64,000 nt of DNA, taken from NCBI GenBank assembly GCA_032629725.1, contig JAFEVB010000026.1, forward strand, positions 496,001-560,000, written 5' to 3'. The notes under the pieces were generated by a model. That model saw only the letters and a program-made list of their open reading frames with translations, did no database searches and had not been told where the DNA came from. A program made the position numbers and the translations under genes. This document shows positions 57,578 to 64,000 of the stretch, one piece after another; position 1 is the stretch's first letter, and every line of letters begins with the position of its first letter. This stretch comes from Gremmenia infestans. Its lineage: Eukaryota > Ascomycota > Leotiomycetes > Helotiales > Hamatocanthoscyphaceae.

Positions 57578-60500
57578 CTAAATCTCGAGTCCCCTAACCT
57601 CTGGGAACGTCACATTTCTCTTCTTCTTTTTCTGCAAGCCCTGACCCGCTGGTTGATCATCAGCAGGTCTCTTCTTAGGTGACCTCGACCTCATACTCCT
57701 GGCAGGTCCAGCAAGGGTATTAATCGGAACTATTCTTGGTATACCACCTCTGTTGCCAGCACGCCGACTTCTTAGGTCGGGGGTTTTTGATGTTACAGGT
57801 GCGTTGACCTCTTGGTGAGTAAGCGGAACTTTCTTCGTCCTCCTAGGTGTTGAGATTCTGGAATTATGAGGGTCTAAATTCAGCCTTCTCGCCGCATCAT
57901 GAGTCTCTTGCGTCGTAGCATATTCCAGTGTCTTGCCCAAGAGATTCTCTATGGCCGTAGTAGCATTGTTACTTTCTGCTTCGACCGCTTCAAAAGCCTC
58001 CCGACGTCTGATCACAGCGATTTCCGCTTGAGTGTGGTAATTCTCCAGGATATTGGGATTAGGGAATGACGGGATCCTTTTAGCAAGTTCAATCATGTTC
58101 GCTCTTTGTTCCTCTTCGCTGATATTTTCCGGTTTCCAATCACCCACGATTTCTGGAAGAGCATAGGGAGCAACTCTTGGCTTCTTGGGCTTGGCGGCTC
58201 GAGAGAAAAGGCCCCTCTTCTGAGGTTTGGATTGGAACTCAGGGACTGAGACATGTTTAGTATTCATGATTTCGAATGTAAATACCACTTACCATCTTTT
58301 AGATCATTTTGCATTCTCCAGTCAAGATAAGCTGCCGAGTAAGGTGTCTCTCCGAACGGGAAGAATGGGGGTTTATTCATGCCCCTATGTATCTCAATTG
58401 GTCGTCCACCTCGCATTTCAGTATCAATCTGTGGCTCTGTTCGCTCCCGTATCGGTGATTCAAGTTCTAGCTTTTCTTGAACTTGTGGTCCACATTGTTC
58501 AATAGCTGTTTGGGTCGCTTCGCATTGGCAGGGCAGTGGATATCTGTCCATACGAAAGAACTGTTGTCGCCTTGGCCTAAGCTGGACAACACGACCATGG
58601 ACGATTCTATCATGTAATTCCACTCTTGGTCGGGCAAATTCCCAGACATGTTCATTCTCTGGGAAGCGAGACTCCCAATTATTGCTCGCTTCCTCCAAAA
58701 CTTCCATTTGAAGCAGACTGGCGGCCTCCTTCTCATCCATGGTTCCTGGGTTGATCCCAGCATCCTGTGCAAGGTCTGGTGCAACTCCATCCAACTCGGT
58801 CGCTAGTCTGTGTAGGTTAACTTCCGTTGGTTCCATGACTGAAGTGCTCAAAAGCCCTAGAGCTAGGTCAGCGGGGGGCATCGGATTCATGCGTCGTGCT
58901 GCCCCATCGAAAGCTTGGTATTGATCTCGCAAGTACCGGTCCTCATCCGCGCCAGAGCTAGCAATCGTATGTAAGGTTGTGGAAATATCGCGGCCGATCC
59001 TATAAGCAGTCCTTTGCAGATAGTGGTATTTATTCGGCTGAACGATAGGTGGGCCTATGGTTCCCTTCACATCATACTGAACCTCTAGGATACCATCCGT
59101 AAGTGTACGGACTCCCTGAGACTGCGCTGCATTGTCTCTGGATACCACATATCGGTTTTCTGGGTTGCCACTAAGTGGTATTTGCGATACTGAGTTCGTC
59201 TCCCCATCAAAGCTAATCATTGTCAGAAAGCGCCCTCATAAACAATCGATTACCACTTACTGGATCCTACCGGCAGTATGCATTGCAGAGAAATATCTCG
59301 TTGCCTCTTCATTGGACCAAAGATGGAGATTTGAGAACTCCTCCAGAAGTCTCTGTGTGTTGATCTTGTAATTGAATGCTTCTGCAGACATAGAATTCAG
59401 GCTAGGTTGGGCTGGATTGTGTTTGGGTTGGCGGTATAATATCTCGTCGTCTGGATCAGTTATCGTACTTGATCGGGGTATCTCAGGGGGAGTCCAGAGT
59501 GGAAGCAAGTGTCTATGTTCATCAACATCCTTTTCAAACTCTTCCAAGTTGGCAAGTTGCTCATCACTCAGGCCCAAATCAAAATATGTGAAAGGTCTCC
59601 GTTCTTCATCCCAAGATGGTTCTGTCAGTTCATCGATGATTTCGAGATCGGATTCATTTAGATCTTCGTCGTCCCAAAGACGGTGGTTTCTTCTTGAATC
59701 CAAGTTGGTTCCCTCCTGGATGCGAAGAAGTAGCTGTTGAATTAGCGGTCGTGGAGCTAGACGTTCAGCTTCGCGTAGGCGAGAGAACAGTAGCGTCAAT
59801 TGGAGTTGCCTTTTTCTAGCAGCTTCCTGTTGATCGTCGGCGGTATGGAGAGTGAAAGGGCCATTAAAGTTGATCGGAGCTTGCATTAGCCCTGAACGCT
59901 GACCGATTGTGCGAGTGCGGGCTTGTTTATACTCAGAATCCTTCCATTGCTGGAAAGTTAACAGTTTCTTGGTAAACTGAAAGGTGTCCATCTCTACAGG
60001 CCGTTTCCACGGCTCAAGGGGCAACCAGAGAGGGACTTCTTTCGGAGTACGCTCGTACCGTACATTCAAATCTAATGCTCTGAAGCGATCTTTTGGACGG
60101 TGCTGTTCTTGGTTAGTAGCCAATAGATTCAACGCATGTTCGGTTGCTGCTCTTTGGATGCCTCTTCTCTCGGCTTTATTGGTGAAATCTGTGGAAGTCT
60201 TAGAGCCTGCCGTTGGGCTTGCTACTTCCGTGTGGGATGTGGTGCCTAGTAACGTTCCGTCTAGGGCTTCTATTTGCTCCGACTTGGTAGACATTAGCAC
60301 GGATGGGTTTGATGGGTCTTTGGATGGCTTTGTAACTTACTTCTTCGAGTGAGCGATACCAATCTAAGTATAATTTGACGAAATCTTCTTCGAGCAATTG
60401 GACTTGTTCAGAATCTTGAGGATTATCATCCTGACCATCACCGGTATCAGCATGAAGTGATTGAAACCCCTGGCGCAAATGATCATGAACCACTTTTAGC

Positions 60501-63500
60501 TCCGATGTTACATGGTCGAAAAATGGAAGTCTGCACGTTGTGCTGCCACTCCCAATGCCGCCATCTAAGTATTTTCTCAGAATAGCATATACGCCGTGCG
60601 CTCTCTTGACTTTTTTGTCCAAGTATTCATGGCCTAGAGCAGGGTACTCTTGGAAGTTTGTGTTGCCTGGAACTCTCGCAATCATTTGTGTTGCTGCTCG
60701 CTTCCATTCCATTGCGCGGGAAAACAGTTCGTTGAGTGCTCCTTGGGAGTACCAAAAAATGTCCAGAATGACTCCCGTCTTTGCTAATTCTTCGAACCAT
60801 GTTTCACGTGAGTTCTCCCAAAGATTTGTCAATTCTATTAATCGCAGACTTTCGGAAGGATCCAGTCCTTCATCGGATCTTGACTGGATGGAAAGCCAGT
60901 AGATTTGATTTCGGTACGATTGGAGCTTAACAGGCATTAGGCGGCCGTCCAGCAGAAAGAATAGTTCTTTGCGCTCTTCCTCAGTGATCTCCTGTTTGTT
61001 CCACCGAGTTAGAAGATTGTTGATCTCAACCTGCAGTTCCCGCGCTTCACTTTCACTAGGTTGCGGGTAGACTGAAGGTGCTGGAACTTGCAAAGACCAG
61101 GCCGAGTCCCAGGGTTGACGGGCCCTGTCCACCAAGTTCCCGACTGGATCTAGTACTTTGACTTCGGGGATTATCTCTTCCCTCAGCGCCGGAAACATGT
61201 AACCAAATCTCTGCCAATGATATTGAAGAGTGAGCTCGATGAGATCTTCCCTTTCTTGATTTGTGAATGGATGATCACGTCCCTTCTGCAGATTGTAATG
61301 TTTCACTTTATTTTCTGCAATTTGGTCCTCCATTTTATTGATATCCGATAGAGAAACCGGCGCCAGACGCCTTTCAGCCTCTACTTTCTCCTCGGGCAAC
61401 AGCGCCTCATGGCCCCGAACCTTCTTAGACAGCTGAAGAAATTCCGTCCCCGCGCGTTTCATCCAATGTGGGACATTTGCTGGAGCCTCAGCTAATGCGT
61501 CTGGGTCAAGATGCTGTAGAGTGACATCCCAGTATCCCGGTCTCGACTCAGTCAAAACTAACGCTGAGATGTCCTTGTTTAGTTGAGATGATGCTTTTCT
61601 TAGAAGCATCTGCCACGTTGTAAATCCCAGGGCAAGTCGGCTTTCTATGTATGAAGACCTTTCTGGTTGAAGAAGTTCAGGAGGAACTAGACTGCGGATT
61701 TGATCTGGATACTGTAAACCCAGGTTCTCTGCCAGTTCAACCAGTATTCTTTGGCGAAAATTATGGCTATGGGAGCGATAAAGTGTTCTTAACGTCGTTT
61801 CCAACCTGATATCGTCTGCATCGGATAGTCCAGTCGTATTCTTCATCCAATCATTGAGTCTTAACTGTTTGAGTTGAATGTGTAGAGGCTTCGTTTTCTT
61901 GGGCGGTTTTTTGGTTTCAGCCCGGTTGTTTAGATACAAAACTCCTACGTAGGAGTTCACATCCCCATCTTCTCTTCGCCCTATTCGTATTCCCTCCAGG
62001 GGAAACGATGCGATCCATCGAGTCATGATATCGTCATAGTCACGAGCTAATTCGGAATATGTTGCAGCTTCCTCTTCTGATAACATGTTACTTTTGGCCT
62101 GCTGATCCTTCTCCAAGAAATTTTCATGGATGGCTCGAAGATCAGGCACCATCACGGCCGACAGAAGACTATATAGAGACATCATTTGGTCGTATTTCAA
62201 TTGACTGCGACGATTTTGTTGCAGCAATTTGTTGATTTCGCGTTCTAGTTTTATTATGTCTTGCTGTGTGTATTGGATTTGGACTACCTTATCCTTTACC
62301 GCCTTCACCTCTTCTATCTCCGCTGCGTGTATCTCGGCTTTACTTCTTTCGACAATCTGCGATTTATTTGGGCCCATAATTTCAAGTCTTGCTTCTAGTG
62401 GTACGTAATAAAGCCCCATCGATCCAAGGCCTAGTGGTTCCGGATTTTTGCCCTCCATAACGTGGACCGAACCAAGTTCAATGAGGAGATCCATCCATTT
62501 CCCAATCGTGGCTTCAAATTGATCGATTTTCTCGCGGAAGGCATTCCCTTTCAATGTGCCCGAGACTAATTCTAGATTCGTGTTCAATATGTTCTGTGGA
62601 TAGAAATCTTGCAACAGTTGCTGGAGTTCGGTCGCTTCGTCCTCGGCTTTCTGGCTAAATGAAGAAGGGCGACCCAACCACCGATCAACAAATTTGTAGC
62701 CCTCATGCCTTAGGTTCTTCAAAAGAGAATTAATATTCTTTTCCCTTGTCGACAGTACTTCAGATAGTTCGGTTGCAAACGTGGGCAATGGGACTTGGAC
62801 GGCTGTGTTTTGTAAGGGTATGGAACCATATCCTGGATTTGGGCCAGTATCTGTGGTAACCTGATTCGGCCTTTTCGAGACGGCGTAGTCGTTCGAGTCT
62901 AGGCCGTTTCCTTCGTGAATGATCTTGAACCCGAAACGTCTGCACTCCTCCTTGAATCTTTCGAAACCGGCTCGACATCTGCCTACAATAGTCCAATCCA
63001 TGTCTTCGAGCTCTTCGGCAGTGTAACCTTCAGAAAGCATGGCAGCCTTCAAGTTTTCCGTCAAGATCTTGTGTTGTACTTGCCAGTATTTATATATCCG
63101 CTTGTCGAGTAGCCGTTTATCGCTGGGAGAGTCATCCAGGTTGGTCCTTTTGAGAGTTGAGTCTATCCAATGTTCCATAGCCTCGTTGATACTTGGCAAG
63201 GACTTGGGTTGAAATTTAGGGCTCGAAGCAATCCGGGGAGCATGGGACCCATTAGGTCCAGCTTTATACGCCCTGAGTCTTGTTACCCAATCTTCAAAAT
63301 TGGGAACAAATACTTCATCACGGGATTCTGAAGACTCATCCAGCGTGTCGGCTAAAAGCAAAGGTAGATAAGCTCGTACTTGCATTCCTAGGTCAGCGCC
63401 CTCCAAACCAGCAGCTGTCCCCATATCCAAGAGGGATTTTGCTTTTGCGATTTCATCACCCGAAAGAGTGGTCTTTAGGTCAACACTAAGCCGGTATAAG

Positions 63501-64000
63501 TAGTAGGGATATTCATCTCGTATGGGACCGTGGTAGAAAAGAGTAGATGGATCTCCTCGCCAATCATACTCTTCGCTTTTGGGACACTGTCTGACTTCTA
63601 CCTTAAAGGAGCGGAAAGTTTCTATCCAAGCTAGAAACTCTCGCCACCATTGGGCAAGTTTACTTTCGTGTAAGGCTTGAAGCCGAGCGCCTTCCCGTTC
63701 GTCTCGAGCTGCATGAGCTTCATCGGCTTGTTGTTGTAGTGCGTCCAAGGCCAACTCTGCTTTTGCAAGCCGAGGATAGTGAACGTGTTGAAGGGCCTTC
63801 GCCATTCCCTGGCGGAAGCCCGCCTCTCCATGGGTGATGCCTGGGATTAAAAGGCGATTTATCTCAGCTGTCGTTCGTTTCATGACTGCCGTTGGGTTTT
63901 CGTTGGCTGGAAAATCACCTCGCCAGTATAAAATACCGGGGTGACCTTCATTGGGTCGCTGTCTTTTCAGAGTAATTTCGTGATCTTTGAATCCTTTCAG
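57578..64000 (-). CDS. Giant orphan protein, 3' part (partial at right edge)
   Basis: Four exons are readable: 64000-60341 (open to the edge), 60282-59261, 59212-58293 and 58245-57578; 2089 codons plus stop in the window. The introns are 58, 48 and 47 nt with GTAAGT donors and GCTAATG/CTGAC/TACTAAA branches, all in phase, so the chain is one gene. The protein is charged and largely helical, without a signal peptide or membrane segment. WRGD occurs twice in the first exon (YWRGDFP, DWRGDPS). A loose helical unit recurs: INxLL... followed by (L/I)(T/S)xEExxxLxxL (for example EINNLLTRWNKQEITEEERK, LTLSGDEIAKA, MLSEEEAATY, FTNQEREDLIEL). The C-terminus has a bipartite basic signal (SPKKRP ... KKKKR), suggesting nuclear location. 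I do not recognise a known domain. The start lies beyond the window. Confidence 0.8.

Noticed and set aside
1..64000. tRNA, rRNA and CRISPR arrays
   Set aside because: No cloverleaf with a GGTTCRA loop, no rRNA core sequence and no spaced direct repeats were found by eye. A tRNAscan run would settle tRNAs.

Overview
The window is nuclear DNA of a filamentous ascomycete (Pezizomycotina). Nearly every gene is split by introns of about 45-150 nt, many with GTAAGT/GTATGT donors, CTAAC/CTGAC-type branch sites and CAG/TAG acceptors. The gene content is fungal: a Sso-type syntaxin, a SesB-hydrolase/NACHT/ankyrin protein, an ATO acetate transporter, Rcf1, Rtc5, DUF3431 and a UstYa (DUF3328) relic. 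The AT-leaning spacers and the lineage-specific BTB and secreted proteins suggest Leotiomycetes (Helotiales), but that is inference. Reading the exons by hand reconciles about twenty multi-exon genes. No tRNA, rRNA or CRISPR was seen.

Left part (1-33 kb), sparse and accessory: a membrane protein of a fungus-only family running off the left edge; a UstYa-like pseudogene; a small repeat protein with an F-x-EP motif; a secreted Pro/Ala/Leu-rich protein; the plasma-membrane syntaxin; a 1451-residue NLR-like protein (alpha/beta hydrolase, NACHT, ankyrin repeats); an orphan with a C-terminal six-cysteine cluster; two small secreted cysteine proteins; a DUF3431 type II membrane protein; a 134-bp MITE-like inverted-repeat element; and two BTB/POZ genes.

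Middle (33-45 kb): an ATO/GPR1 transporter, a 4-kb spacer without genes, two more BTB paralogues (one broken by a one-base shift), then an intracellular GH78 alpha-L-rhamnosidase with a palindromic CreA-type site in its promoter.

Right part: a dense conserved housekeeping block at 45.6-55.1 kb (PLAC8 protein, NAA40, LYRM2-like, mitochondrial bL36, threonine deaminase, Rcf1, Rtc5), with two head-to-head gene pairs. Four of these proteins belong to mitochondrial function. After it come a decayed gene fragment, a fifth frame-broken BTB paralogue, and a giant four-exon orphan gene (at least 2089 codons in the window) running off the right edge.

The picture is a core block beside a faster-changing accessory region. 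The five BTB genes share an intron at the same place and phase, and two of them are disabled. Pseudogenes and relics (UstYa, BTB3, BTB5, and fragments at 25.3 and 55.7 kb) all lie outside the core block, whose genes read through without frame errors.
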